Counted from the stretch's first letter, positions 22,207 through 34,620 are shown. The stretch: 64,000 nt of DNA from Zantedeschia hybrid cultivar (GCA_030544215.1 JARZZO010000004.1:16666501-16730500); one strand, 5' to 3'. Notes: generated by a model not told the origin, from the letters alone. Made by a program: numbers and translations.

Positions 22207-23631
22207 GGAGAGTAGATTCCTCCTTTCTAAGAATGTTGCAGTGCAGTCGGTGCCTAAAATTCAAGGGAGGGTATGCTGTGAGACTCTCTTTTTGATTTTT
22301 TGAAAAAATCCTCTGATTTGAAAAATATCGTTGTCGGATTTGAAAAATCTTTATGGAAATCTTAATTTGAAAAGAGAGTTTTAAGTTTTGAAAACATGTT
22401 CTCTTTTCTTTTAGGCAGACTTTCAGGATTAATCCTTAAAGTCTAAATGACTTCTGGATCGATTATGAATCCGTGTTCTTGACCTCTCCCCATTGAACTC
22501 GGTCAGTGTTAATTACACCAATCAATGATTGGTAACTCTTGATTAACTATCCAGATAAGACTTGAAATAAACAGAAAACAAGCAGGAATTGAATACAACG
22601 TACAAGCCATTCTTTTTGTTCTTTTTTATAAGGGGGGTTCCATAGATATCCTTTAAAGGATAATTAAAGGATCTTGAAGTTCTCACGAAGAAGTGTAAGT
22701 ATCTTTGAGGAAGATTCTTGAAAATTATTCTTTAAGAGGATGGAGGATTATTTGAGCAGCATGTCCTTTCATTTGAGATCTTTTGAAAAGACATAGTCTG
22801 CTTAAAGGATATCCTTAATTGATGAAGCATAAAGGCCGCCACATAATTAGGAATATTCTTTAATGGTCCTTCAACCAATATGAAGGAATCAGAAAATTAT
22901 TTTAGGTCATTTAACCAGTGTAAATGAACCTGAACTTAATGATTAATCCACCAGTTGAAAATAACCACTTTAATTAATGATTACCTTATTGATATCAGAT
23001 GAACGAAGATTTATTCTTATTGGTCCATCTATAAATAGGATAATTACGACTTTGTAGCATGACCCCCAGTTGGGACAGAACTATAAAAGGCACTAATTAT
23101 ACCCATTGATAGGGATGAATCAATAATTATAACTTTTGGTCACTCTACCAATAAGAGTGAACCATTGATCAAATGGTCAGTTCACCAACATGATAGAACC
23201 ACTAAGTTTAAGCCATTCAACCAGTATGAATGAACCTGATTTTTTTTATTATTTGAAAAAGTAGGACCTTAGTTAACCAATCGGTATAGAAGGGCCAAGT
23301 TGATTTAATTGGTTGAATAACAAATTTGTTAATTTGGCCTCTTGATTGATTAATCAAGAATTTTAACTTGATTAATTAAATTAAATAATTGATTTGATTT
23401 GATTGATTGATTGATTAATTAATCAATCAACTTAATTGGTTTAAATAATTGATTGATTATAACACTTTAACTTAATCAGTTTTGTTAATTTAATTAATTG
23501 AGTAATTAATTAACTTACTTTTGTTAACTTAATTTAATTAGTTGTGTAACAATTTAACAAGTCTTAGTTGAATTACTTAATCGATTAATTGATTAACAAA
23601 TTTTGTTAATTTAATTGATTGATTAAGTAAC
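22207..23631. other. AT-rich DNA without recognisable genes
   Basis: No coding potential seen. From about 22860 degenerate copies of a ~30-bp motif (GGTC..ACCAATATGA..GAACC) begin, and from ~23300 the sequence is dominated by ATTGATTAATTAA-like simple sequence. Confidence 0.5.
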
Positions 23632-23860
23632 AATTTAATTTAATTGGTTGAAATCATGTTGATTTGATTGATTAAATGATCGATTATGTACCAATTTAAC
23701 TTAATTGGTTGACATCTTGCTAATTTAGTTGATTAAATGGTCGATTATGTAGTAATTTAACTTAATTCGTTGAAATCTTATTGATTTAAGTGGTTAAGTG
23801 ATTAATTAAGTACCAATTTGACTTAATTGGTTGAAATTTTGTTGATTTAGGTGATTAACA
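23632..23860. repeat. 61-bp minisatellite, about 3.7 units
   Basis: Units start at 23632, 23693, 23754 and 23815, exactly 61 bp apart, with the core AATTTAACTTAATTGGTTGA. Flanking TTAATTGATT-rich DNA looks like more decayed units. Confidence 0.8.
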
Positions 23861-24079
23861 TATTTTTGGTAACTTAATTGATTGATTAATAACTTAATTT
23901 GGCCAGTTGACTGGTTGGTTAACAAAGTTGTTACATTAGTTAATTGGGTAACAACTTAACAAATTAACTTAACTAGTTAAATTAACTGACTAATTAACAA
24001 ATTTTGTTGATTTGATTGACTAACAGATTTTTAATTTGATTAAGTGATTAATTGACGGATTTGCCAATTAATTGATTAA

Positions 24080-25140
24080 CATATCTTTGGTTCACCAAAT
24101 ATTATGGAAGAATCATTAAATTTAATTTTTGATTTTAATTTTCTGTTTTATTAAGTTTATTTTACATGGTCAACCAATCAATATGGAAGAACCATAATTT
24201 TATCATTTTTTGTTTTATCATTTTAATTTATTTTATTGAATGACCTACCAATCAATATAGTAGAACCATTATTTAAATCTTTGATTTTATTTTCTGCTTT
24301 ATATTTTTTATTTAATGGGCACTAATTTTATTTTTTGTTTTTTTGTTTTATTTAGGAGTCATTAACCTTATCATTTTTATTTTATGTTTTATTTAAAAAT
24401 TATTAGTTTTATCATTTTTATTTTCTGTTTTATTTAAAACTTATTATTTTTTTTTATTTTCTTTTTTATTTAAGCCTTATTAGTTTAATTTTTATTTTAT
24501 TTTATTTAAAACTTATTAGTTTCATTTTTATTTGCTATTTTATTTAAACCTTATTAATTTTGTTTTTATTTTTTGTTTTATTTAAAACTTATTAATTTTA
24601 TTTTTGTTTTATATTTTTTATTTCATCTAATGGCCGACCAACCGATATGGTAGAACCATTATTTTATTTTTTATTTTTATTTTAAAATTATTAAAATTAT
24701 TATCTTTTTTATTTTTTATTTTTTATTTCATTTAATGGCCGACCAACCGATATGGTAGAACCATTATTTTATTTTCTGTTTTTATTTAAAAATTATTAAT
24801 TTTGTTATCTTTTTTATTTTATTTTTTTATTCTTATTTTTAATTTCATGGCCAAATCAAACAATGTGGCTAAACCATTATTTATTTTCATTATTTTTTGA
24901 TTTTTTTAATTTTATGGCCGACCAACCAATATGGTTGTACCATGATTTTAATTTTATTTATGTTCATTATTTTTTGATTTTTAATTTATTGGCCGACCAA
25001 CTGATATAGTAGAACCATTTATTTTAGTTTTTTTATTTTTTTTTATTTAATTGCTGGGCAACCGATATGGCAGAACCATCTTTATTAATTTTTTAATTTT
25101 TTTATTTGATGGTCGGCCGACTAATATGGCAGAACCATCG
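24080..25140. repeat. Array of a 30-bp motif separated by T-rich spacers
   Basis: The core GGCCGACCAACCGATATGG followed by TAGAACCATTA recurs near 24176, 24241, 24632, 24733, 24846, 24914, 24988, 25052 and 25110. Spacers of ~35-340 bp consist mostly of TTTTATTTT-type sequence. Weaker copies extend back to ~22860. The copies at 24632 and 24733 are nearly identical, others are diverged. No gene is present. Confidence 0.8.
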
Positions 25141-25199
25141 TTTATTTGATTTTACAAATGATTGATCTACATAAAAGAAATTATGAATTTCATTTCCCA

Positions 25200-26040
25200 A
25201 AAAAATATTTACAAGCCTAAAATATAGGCTTTCTTCTCTTCTTTCTCCTCTTCTTTGCTTGTGCAGGGCTGGGAAGAGGCTGCGGGAAGCCACGGCAGGG
25301 ACTTTTTAGCACGTTGGAACCGGAGGAGCAAGGAGCTGGTGCAGAGGGGAGCCTTGCATGCTGGGATTGGGAGCAGCCTTGGGCCTCTTTGGCGCCAGCA
25401 ACCGGGGGCACGCCTTGGGGCTCTTTGCATGCCAGAACCGGGGAGGAAGGAGGCAGCCTTGGGGCTTCTTTGCCTTGAGATCCAGGGGGCAATCTTGAAG
25501 CCGCAGGGTGCCTTTTATAGGCTTGGAGGAAGGCTAGGTAGGGGAGGCTTGGGAGCCGGTAGGGTGGGGGCAGAGTGCGTCGGGTGTGAGAGAGGGAGTT
25601 GGAGATGGGAGGGAGAGTGGATAAGGATGAGGGGATGAGGATGAGAAGGAGTTGGATACAGATGGAGAAGGATAGGGATGAAGGGGAGTTGGAGTGGGAG
25701 TGGGGAGGCCGGTTGGTACTCTTGGAGAGGCCGGCCGATCTCTCTCTTTTTTTTTGTGTGTTTATCTGCTCCCCAAGCCCCGCCGCTCTCTCTTTCTCTC
25801 CCTGGGATGCCCTTTCTCTCTCCCTGCGGTTGCCTCTTCCTCACCCTACGGTTCTGCTGGCCGAGCCCTCCCATTGCTGTTGCTTGGAGTTTTGAGCTAC
25901 TGTTGGAGGTGCTGTTGGAGCTTCTATTGTAGATTTCTTGAGGCTACTGTTGGGGGTTGCCTTGGAGGCTTGGGGAAGCCTTGTTGCTGCAGATTCTTGA
26001 AGCTGCTGTTAGTGTTGGTGGAGATTTGAGGTATGTGCAT
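25200..26040. other. GC-rich segment, possible LTR or promoter/leader region
   Basis: GC content rises sharply here against the AT-rich surroundings. Three loose repeats of CCTTGGGGCTCTTTG type start at 25377, 25412 and 25457; a TTTTATAGG TATA-like motif is at 25512-25520, and GAG/GTATGTG near 26030 could be a splice donor. Frames of up to ~170 codons on both strands are low-complexity and not supported as genes. It may be the regulatory part of an unrecognised LTR element. Confidence 0.4.
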
Positions 26041-26673
26041 GCATCCCTTCTTGTTCTTTTCCCCCTTTTTTATTTCTGGATCCAAGAAAAAAAATCTGCA
26101 TGCACCCTTTTCAAATCCCTTCTCTTTTTTTTTTCATACACATACATATCTATGTGTATTCACATGCTTCTAGATACATGCATGCCTATAGATCTTTTGT
26201 TTGATGCTTATACACATACACATGTAGATAAGTTTGTAGTATTTTTTTTTTGGTTCAAAATATGGCTAGTGAGAAAAATGACTAGAAATAATAAAACAAG
26301 TTTAAACAAATATAAACCATCAGATCGCACCCAGAGGTGTGATTCGATGGCTCAACACATTGTGGGAGCACCCCAAGAAAAGCAAGGACGCCCTCCTACC
26401 AATGCAAATGGCAGTTTCTCCTCAAACCGCCATTATGATTTTTTTCTTTCTTTTATCTTTTTGTTCTACTATATGATTTCAACCTGACAAACTATTTGAT
26501 AGTCTACTACTAGCAGATTGAACCCTAGTAGGAACTATAACATTTTCCTAGGTGCATATAATTTTTATATTTTAAAAAATGTTGAACAATTTAAATTAAA
26601 AATTACAATTCTATTAAGATGTTTTTAGAGTAAGTGTCATCATTCTTATTTTATCACTAATCGTAATGGAACC
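26041..26673. other. Intergenic DNA, nothing recognised
   Basis: T-rich to A-rich sequence with short CACATACACA simple repeats. No gene supported. Confidence 0.4.
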
Positions 26674-27270
26674 TGTAATGGTGTAAAGTGACAAATCCCA
26701 TTAAGGAACATGGAGGTCATGTGGAGGAGCCTAGATGCGCCTCCGAAGGGAAGAAGGGCCCCAACACGCATCCTCACTGGATTCGGTGACGTCTCTTCAG
26801 CGCAGCCCAAGGAAAGACCTCTCACGGCAAGGATTACCTACCCCATATAGCAGAGGGAGAGCTCAGGACCCCATGAGGTCCCATCCTTCTTTTCGCTACT
26901 CAGCCCTCCACTTGGCAACCACTATGGGCACCTAGCTGCATCACCCTGATCGACAATGACTATAAAAACTCCTATACACCGAAGAGGTAGGGCAGGTTGT
27001 TTTTCTGACACAGGAATAGTAAGGATATTGACTTAAGCATCGGAGGAGAAAGCCCTTGGTTACATCGGGGCCCTCTTCTCACGACTTTTCTGGGTCTTGT
27101 TGGATCTCGCTCTCAGCCCAACGCCCTTGGTTACATCGGTGCCCTCTTCTCACGACTTTTCTGGGTCTTGTAGGATCTCGCTCTCAGCCCAACGTGGGCC
27201 TGGCCCACTATCTCGTCTCCCCTTTTTCCCTTCACCCAGTTCAAGCTCTATCTTGTGTGGCCTAGATCCA
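26674..27270 (+). repeat. 5' LTR of the 26.7-36.1 kb gypsy element
   Basis: Starts TGTAATGG and has a TATA box (TATAAAA, 26961-26967). It contains a 71-bp tandem duplication absent from the 3' LTR. The end is placed at ..GATCCA by distance to the primer site; the exact base is uncertain. Confidence 0.75.
27053..27194. repeat. 71-bp tandem duplication inside the 5' LTR
   Basis: CCCTTGGTTACATCGG starts at 27053 and again at 27124; the two units differ at only a couple of bases. The 3' LTR has a single unit (about 36011). Confidence 0.9.
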
Positions 27271-27279
27271 CTATAGAAT

Positions 27280-27297
27280 TTGCACCGTCTATGGGAA
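27280..27297 (+). other. Primer-binding site of the gypsy element
   Basis: TTGCACCGTCTATGGGAA, close to the TTGGCGCCGTCTGTGGGAA class found after LTRs of plant gypsy elements. Confidence 0.65.
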
Positions 27298-27314
27298 CCT
27301 GAACTTGGAAACCA

Positions 27315-28095
27315 TGTCTCAGCTCCCAGAGGCCTCACGTAGCGAAGAGGCATTCTCTCCCCTTGAAGGTGAGAACAATTCTCGCAATCTCCCTCGACCC
27401 TTAAAGAACATGTCTAATACCTTATCACAGAGGCACAGGAGCTACAAACTGCAAAAACTCATGGTTCCAGGCTCCCGGGGCCATCTCTTGCCCCCAAGGG
27501 AAGTTTAGCCATCCTCGTGCCCTTTTCCGCCTCTTCGTTCAGGTGATGACGTGTCGAGACTCGTTCTCGAGGCAACCGGGGGTCTCGATACTCTTTAGGC
27601 TCTTTCACCGCTTAGGAATTTGAGAAACGCTCTGAAGCTGGAGTTCCTCCATTAGGGAGTCACGAAGAGAAGGCGGCCACCGAAGAGACCAAGGTGCACC
27701 CTCACCCTTCACTCGAAAGATTCTCAGGGCCCGTTGTCACAAGACTTAGCTTGCCCAATTTCGAAAAGTACGATGGGTTGACTTATGGGGATGCCCACCT
27801 GCACAATGTTCAAGATGCTATTGACTTACATGGGTTCTTAGGCGCCATCAAGTGTCGAGCCTTCCCCACTATTCTTACGGGAATGGCTCACATTTGGTTC
27901 CAAACACTTCAACCCAGGTGTATTTCCTCCTTGGAACAACTCACCCAAATATTCAAAGAACATTCTTTAGCGGACATCATCATGTCTTCACTTCAGCCAA
28001 TTTGTGAACTATTATGTAGAAGCCCAGTGAATCCCTCACAAACATTGTGGAAAGATTTCATCGGGAAGCCCTCAGAGTCCCTCAGTGAGAAATAG
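27315..28095 (+). pseudogene. gag: gag relic of the degenerate gypsy element
   Basis: A first open stretch begins at ATG 27315. The capsid domain lies at 27694-28095: LPNFEKYDGLTYGDAHLHN, a CRAFP..GMAHIWF block and ISSLEQLTQIF match the Retrotrans_gag pattern in order. The frame then breaks, and no zinc knuckle is readable before the protease. Non-functional as read. Confidence 0.75.
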
Positions 28096-28559
28096 AAACT
28101 ATCGTTGAAGCCTTGGCTTTAAGGGCTCAGGACGAACTCTTTACACGAGCTAAAATCCTATCCTCAAAAGAGGGATCGGAGAAAATATTGTGCTTACCAT
28201 CTAGATTATAGGCATACGACAAAAGAATGTCAATAACTTCAGGACGAAATCCAGTGAATGGTTAATCACGGTTAGCTCTACCAATTCATCAAGGAATATC
28301 CAAGGAATAACGAGTCCAAAGCCGATAAGGTTTTCGCTTTACCTAACCTCCCCAGTGGCAGGGAAATACATGTGATTCCAGGAGGTCCTATTGCTGGAGG
28401 AGAAAGCTAGAGGAAGCGAAAAAATTATACCCGAGGTGTCTTTCGCATCGACTGAACAACTTACCTACTTGAGCATGCAGACCTCATCATTTTCTCCGAT
28501 GAAGATCTCGTAGCCGTGATCTTCCTCATGATGATGCACTCGTCATCACCACTACCATA

Positions 28560-28901
28560 CAAAGGTGTCAAGGAAGAAGAATCCTAGTGGATAATGGGAG
28601 TGCCCCAAGTATGTTGTCACATGACTACTTCATTCGCATGGGCCTCAACCCCGACAAGTGGAAGCCGTCCCATGCCCCGTTGTTCAAGTTCTCAAGCACC
28701 CCCATTTATCTGGCTGAGAAAATCCTCCTAGACATTAGCCTCGAGGCACGTCCCAAGCGGATCACCTTTCCTAGGGAATCTGTGACGGTGAAAGAGCTGA
28801 AAGCATACAATGCTATAGTCATACGAAACATTCTCAATAAAGTTGGGGCAGTACCTTCCTCGTATTATCAGAAGCTAAAATTTCCTACCCCGACTGGATA
28901 G
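28560..28901 (+). pseudogene. pro: Aspartic protease relic
   Basis: RILVDNGSAPSML (28578 onward) fits the VDNGSS-type active site of this gypsy group, followed by a readable ~100 codons ending at TAG 28901. The surrounding frame is broken. Polyprotein processing would be its role. Confidence 0.7.
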
Positions 28902-29249
28902 GGAAAGTCTGAGGAGAACATAGGGACTCCCACCAGTGTTATCCTCACCTGTTCTAGCCGAAGAGACGCTGAGGTCTCACTAGAAGACCTCCGAGGCCTT
29001 GGCCAAGTCACATCTACAGAGGAATTATTAGCCGTTCAGATCTGACCGATGAGTGGCCAATAGGTGCACATGGGGATCATCCCTTAACTAGGAGCAGGAG
29101 GTTCTTAGCAGTCTTCTGAAAAGAATATACACACTTTTGGTTGGTCCATAGAAGATTTACCAGGTATACCTCCGAATGTCTGTACTCACCACCTAAACCT
29201 TAACCCCTCCTTGAAACTTGTGCATCAACGAAAGAGAAAGTTTGCCCCT

Positions 29250-29900
29250 GAAGAGCAGTAGGTTGTCCATGAAGAGGTCTAAAAGGGACTAACCTCGAGA
29301 CTCCTATGAGCTATGCAATACCCTAGATGGCTGGCTAATGTCCTCATGGTACCAAAGGCTTCGAAAAAAGGGCGTATAAGTGCACCGACCTTAACAAAGC
29401 CGCCCTGAAGGGTTGTTTCCCCATGCCAACCATTGAGCAGCTCGTGGATGCCACCTCTACCGAGTGTTGTGTTTCCTAGATGCCTTCTCAGAGTATCATC
29501 AGATTTGCATGCATCCTCCCGATAAGGAGAAGACCACGTTCATTACTAATTCTGGGGTATACTGCTACACCCGGATGCCCTTCGGGTTGAAAAATGTCAG
29601 AGCCACATACCAATGACTGGTAAAACATATATTCAAATCCCAAATAGGACAAAACATCGAGGTCTACATAGACATGCTTGTAAAAGTTAGTTCGTTCTAG
29701 GAACACTTAGATGGCTTGAAAGAAACCTTCGCCACTCTCACCCGATACCAGCTGAAGTTAACCCCAAAAGTGTAGTTTTAGAGTCGAAGCAAGAAAATTC
29801 CCTAGCTTTATGATCTCCTAACACGGGATAGAGGCCAACCTAGACAAGATTCAAGCAATCCAAGAGTTGTCTCTTTCCAAGAAAATCCAGGACATATAAC
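29250..29900 (+). pseudogene. pol: Reverse transcriptase relic with damaged active site
   Basis: Readable blocks in shifting frames include PRWLANVLMVPK (about 29320), LDAFSEYHQI and YCYTRMPFGLKN (about 29560-29600). At 29662-29682 VYIDMLVKV stands where two consecutive Asp are expected, so the catalytic YxDD has lost one Asp. Several stops; cannot be active. Confidence 0.8.
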
Positions 29901-30089
29901 ATCTTGCAGGGTGGATTGCTTCCTTAACTGCTTCTTATCATGAGAAGCTGAGAGGAGCTTCCCCTTCTTCAAGCTGCTCAAGGGACCTTCCAAAGGGAAT
30001 TCGGGGAAGTCTCATGGACTGAGGAATGCAGCCGAGCTTTCTTAGAATTAAAGCAGTACATGCTGTTTCCATTGATATTATCTAGGCCC

Positions 30090-30760
30090 TCGAAAATGAA
30101 GTCCTACATGTCTACCTGTCTATGACTGAAAACACACTTAGTGCTATCCTTGTTCATAAGGAAAATAATATCCAATGTCCCGTTTACTATATGAGCAAGA
30201 CCTTGCAAGGTTGGACTTCTGATGATCAGTTGTAGAAAAAATTGTCTTAACATTGATAATGGCGGCTAGAAAATTGAGGCCATATTTCCAAGCTCATTAT
30301 ATTATTGTACTGACTGATTAGCTCCTGTGAAGATTTATGCAAGGCCCGTTGATTGGTCAAATGGATGACTGAGCTCCGAGAATATGATATACAGTTTCTT
30401 CCCCGTAAAGCCATCAAGGCTCAGGCCTTGGCGGACTTCGTTATTGAAAGCATGACCTCTGAGGAAGGTGTTGGTACGCACCTCTTGATATGGTATGTGT
30501 TTGTGGACAGCCCTTCCTATGCGTCGAAATGTGGGGCAGACATGGTACTCATATCCCTAGAAGGGAATGAGCTCCACGATGCCCCTTTGGGTTCCCCACA
30601 TGTAATAACAAGGCAGAATGTGAAGCCCTTATATCAGGGATATCCATTGCAAGGCATCTCGGGGCCACTTGCCTTAAGATCCATACTGATCGCAACTGGT
30701 AGCAAGTCAATGGTTAGGATACTACGAAGTCTGAGATCCTAACATAGTGAAATACGTCTA
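30090..30760 (+). pseudogene. pol: RNase H relic(s)
   Basis: A first RNase H is seen as VYLSMTENTLSAILVHKE (about 30108-30165) and the block KWMTELREYDIQFLPRKAIK with QALADFV (30356-30445). After it WYVFVDSPSYASKCGADM (about 30490) looks like the start of a second RNase H, as in Tat-type elements. Frame breaks throughout. Confidence 0.65.
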
Positions 30761-31059
30761 TCATGCAAAAGCCTTGGCCGCTGTCTTAAACTCCATTTAG
30801 GTCGCACATATCCCACAAAGTGATAATAGTAAGTCAGACACATTATCTCAGTTAGCGTCAATGCCCTAAGAAGAACAACTGATGGCAATGCTCATAGAGG
30901 AGCTAACTCGTCCCAGCGTAGCCACAAGACCATAGGAGGTCCATATGACTAAGGAATCCCTAGATTGGAGAGAACCCATCCGAGCTCTGGTCAGCAAAGT
31001 TCACCCTTATTAGGGGACAATTGTACTGAGGATCTTTTTCGCAGCCCTTACTTAAATGC

Positions 31060-32110
31060 ATAGGGCACATTGAGGTCCCCGACCTTTTGAAATAAGCCCA
31101 TGAAGGGCATTGCAGTGGGCACATCGGGGGAAGGGCACTCGCTCGGGTAATGCTGCGGCAAGGCTTATTGTGGCCGACCTTGCAAAGCTATTGCACGCAG
31201 TATACAAAATCTTGCGATGTATGCCAAAGGCATGGTCCCCTCCTTAGATTATCAGTAGTTGGGTTAACCTCTATTGTAAATCTTTTGCCAGGTGGAGGAT
31301 AGACATCTTAGGGCCATTTTCAATGGCCCAAGGACAAAATAAAGTTCCTCATCGTGGTGATGGATTATTTCACCAAGTGGATAGAAGTCAAACCCATGTC
31401 TCAGATCATCGAGAAGGTGATTTGGAACTTTGTCTGGAAAAATATCCAATGCTGATTCAGAATTCCTAAGGCCATCACTTTCGATAATAGAAAACAGTTT
31501 GATTGCACATATTTTTGCAAAAAATGCCACCTATTCAGCATAACCAATTGCTTTAGTTCAGTGGCACACCCCCAAGCAAACGGATTGGCAGAAAATGCCA
31601 ATAAGAGCCTCCTACATCGCTAAAGATTCGAATAAACTGAGCACGGGGGTCCTGAGTTGAGGAACTCCCCAGCACTCTTTGGGCGTTTCGTGCCACGCCC
31701 AGAATCCCAACCAAGAAACAACCCCTTTCCACCTTCCCTATGGTGGAGAAGCCTTGGTCCCTATTGGGATCATCAAAGAAACACCTCGGACCAGCTACTT
31801 CTTAGAGAAGATGAACGGATATCTGCTCTAAGAGGACAAATATTTCCTAAAAGAAGAGTGGGAACAAGCCAGAGTCCGTACCATAAACTATCAGAACAGC
31901 TCTGAGCCTACTAGAACCACAGAGTCCAAGTGAGGAACTTCTCCCCAGTAGACTTGGTCCTAAAAAAACCCCATGTAGGTGATCCTCATTTGAATGGAAA
32001 GTTGGCCCGCAGATGGGTAGGACCCTCATGGATCACGCAAGCACTAAGGGGCCTACCGACTAGAAATGTTAGAAGGAAGGGACATACCCCGATTATGGAA
32101 TGCTTGTGAT
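31060..32110 (+). pseudogene. pol: Integrase relic
   Basis: The zinc module is recognisable near 31095-31235 (GHCSGHIGG..SCDVCQRHG). The core follows in broken frames: RWRIDILGPF near 31290, YFTKWIEVKP near 31365, a DN.KQF block near 31482 and AHPQANGLAENAN near 31565. Stops and shifts rule out activity. The frame fades out near 32110. Confidence 0.75.
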
Positions 32111-32149
32111 CTAAAACAGTACTTTCATTAAAGCTTGGAATTTCTTACA

Positions 32150-34620
32150 AACATTAACATAAAAAAGGAAAGATCAACAATTTATGTCCCTTGGGCCTTG
32201 CCTGCACTTTCCCCACCATGAGCATCCTCCTGTCGAGAAGCATCCTCCTCCTCCCGAGATGCGTCCTCTAGAGAATCGATGATCGTGACTCTGATAGGAC
32301 TCGAGCCTTTAGCGATCACTGTGCCCTAAGCAGAGGAAGGCTATTCGACTGCCGAGATGTGAGGAGCCTCGACACCCTTGGGAGTATCGAAGGTCCCTCC
32401 TTATGTTTCTTCAGTCATGACCAAGGATGCCAGCGAGAGACTCGTCACGCCGGTCTCCTTATAAGCAAGACAGTGGCTTGCCGCGCAACCACTAGCATAA
32501 CCCTAACCATAACCACCGTCAAAGGCTGGAGCAGCTAAGACATCTAACTCCTCCGAGTACTTGGTCGAGTTCTGGAAAGCCTTTATTAAGGTCTCTATAA
32601 GATGAGCCACTTTCCTCTATGCCTCTTCCACCCTACTCATCTACATGGCGCATTGATGATCAACCTCCTCTAGTTTGGCCTCAGTCTCGGACAAAAGGGA
32701 ATTCGCCGATGTCTTTGCCACCATCAGAGCAGCTAGGGCAACCTCTGACTTGGAAAGCTTGAGCTCTGCAGATTTCTGGGATTCCACCGCTTTCAGTTGG
32801 GCTCTCTTCCTTTCCTTGAAGAGTTTTTTCTCCTCCTCCAGAGCCTTATGCAAGTCCTGGAGCCTATTGGTGGCATGCTGGAAGTCCATCTTCAGCCCCT
32901 CTTGAGAAATCTGCCTAATCTGCCCCTTATAGAGAAGGCATAAGGTACAAATGGCTGTGCGAAGGCTTCCCTAAAGTGCTTCCTTGCCCAGCCAACTCCA
33001 ATCAGCACAAAAAAATTTCCGACTATCCTTCGGAAGGATGACGCATCTCACCAGCTCCTGCACCGTCGCCTTCTTAGATAGGGAACTTCCACTCGTCACC
33101 CCCCAGTCCGGGCACCAGCACCCCTCACTCGAAGATTCTGAGGGAGGACGGGAAGAAGCTGGAGACCCCCCGCTTGCAGCCACCTCTGTGCTTGGTTATG
33201 TAGTAAGGGGGAGGGACGAAGAATGTGCCATGACAGCGGGGTGGCGGTTACCGTAAGGAACCATAATGGGTTCTTGGTCGGATGAACTTGAAGAATGGAC
33301 AGGTGCTAGAGAAGTCACCACCGAGGACGAAGTGATCACCTATTTTCCCTTGTTCCTCCTCCTGCCTTAAGTGCATCTAAATTCAACTTGGGGGCCACCT
33401 CTTCTATTTCTTCCGATAATGAAGACACCTTGCGATCGAACTGGACCCCTTGACGACTTGGCATGCTTGAAGAAGGTTGGGCTATAGCGGTCCCATCTAG
33501 GAAATCCTTGATCCACTTGGATCTAGGAAGCCCCTGGATGCCCCGGGGTCTAGAGGTAGAGATAGTGGGGCAACAATGTTAGGTGTACCCTCTTCTCCAG
33601 AGGAGCAATCATCTTCTTCTGAGGAGTCTTCAGACCCAAACTCTTTTTTTTGCCTCCTCTCTGGTGCTAACACAGCAAGACAGCATGGTCGTCAACTTTT
33701 AGAAGGATGGAAATTAAAGAACCATAAAATAAAGCCTTATCAAGAAGACTCAACGGCCATTGTCGGGCTCCACCCATAGGAGACCAGAAGTTCATCTGTT
33801 ATCTCCTCCTTGACCCGATAAACGGGGTTTCGAGTATAGAGATATTGGAGAACACTTCACTGGATCGAGATTATAGGAGGTCCAAAATCTTCTGAGATTG
33901 AAACTGGTTCGAAAAGGCCAAGGATTGGTCGACCACTCAGGGCGAGCGACAAAAAAAGCCCGGGATTTTCATTCCCTATTATTCGACACTAATTTGGAAA
34001 AGTGAAGGAATAGCTAGTGCAGGCAGGATTTGAGGTAATAAAAACCAAGGCCCACCTTAGGCACTGGCTGGAGCATGAAGAGGTACCAGAAAATAGCTAC
34101 ATCCAGTGGTTGGTTCAGTTCACATAAAGCAGGATGGATCGCCTCGAACATATCAGAGTACATTGTAAAGGCATTGGGAACGATGGTGTTACAAGGCTGA
34201 TGAGGACTCAAGTACAAGAAGTGACATGAGTTCCGGGGATCCGATACTCAAAATAAAGAGATTGAACCCTTGCTCTTGACAGGGAGTAAGGGAATCATCA
34301 ATTGAAGTAGGCTGAGGACGGGATGAAGAGGGAGATGCTTGAGTATCGGGACGACTGCGGCCTCCACCACGATGAACGGAAGGAATCTACACCGGCAGTG
34401 GGAGGCCGGAAGAGGAAAAACTAAAGGAAGTAGATGACTTGGAGAGAGAAGGAGAGGAGGATGACACCCCTGTTCTACGGAACTCAAAAGGGGAAAATAT
34501 AAAATAGAACTTATGCGGAACATGCGCTCCTAAAAACCCCCCTGAGATGATCAATGGAGAAGACATACGTTGTAGTATGTGGCCTTCCCTCATGCCCTGA
34601 AACGTATTGACACAACTGAC
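32150..34620 (-). pseudogene. Antisense ORF relic with coiled coil inside the gypsy element
   Basis: The strand opposite to gag-pol carries a decayed protein frame reading from about 34593 to 32150. It has a Ser-rich N-terminal part (34593-34390), a block CNTIVPNAFTMYSDMFEAIH..FWYLFMLQPV (34200-34060), a Ser/Glu region near 33600, then a heptad-rich coiled coil (32889-32641) and an acidic tail (~32280-32200). Antisense frames between integrase and the 3' LTR are known in Grande-like Tat elements; the order here fits that class. It is broken by many stops. The function of such frames is not established. Confidence 0.6.

Noticed and set aside
21957..22303. Open frames on both strands rich in Tyr and Ile
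   Set aside because: They come from the palindromic TA microsatellite and have no protein-like composition.
23300..25140. Regular short repeats that might suggest a CRISPR-like array
   Set aside because: Spacers are T-rich and similar to each other, cores are diverged, and this is plant nuclear DNA.
25209..26029. Overlapping GC-rich frames of 70-170 codons on both strands
   Set aside because: They overlap in several phases, are low-complexity, and show no domain, so they are by-products of local GC content.
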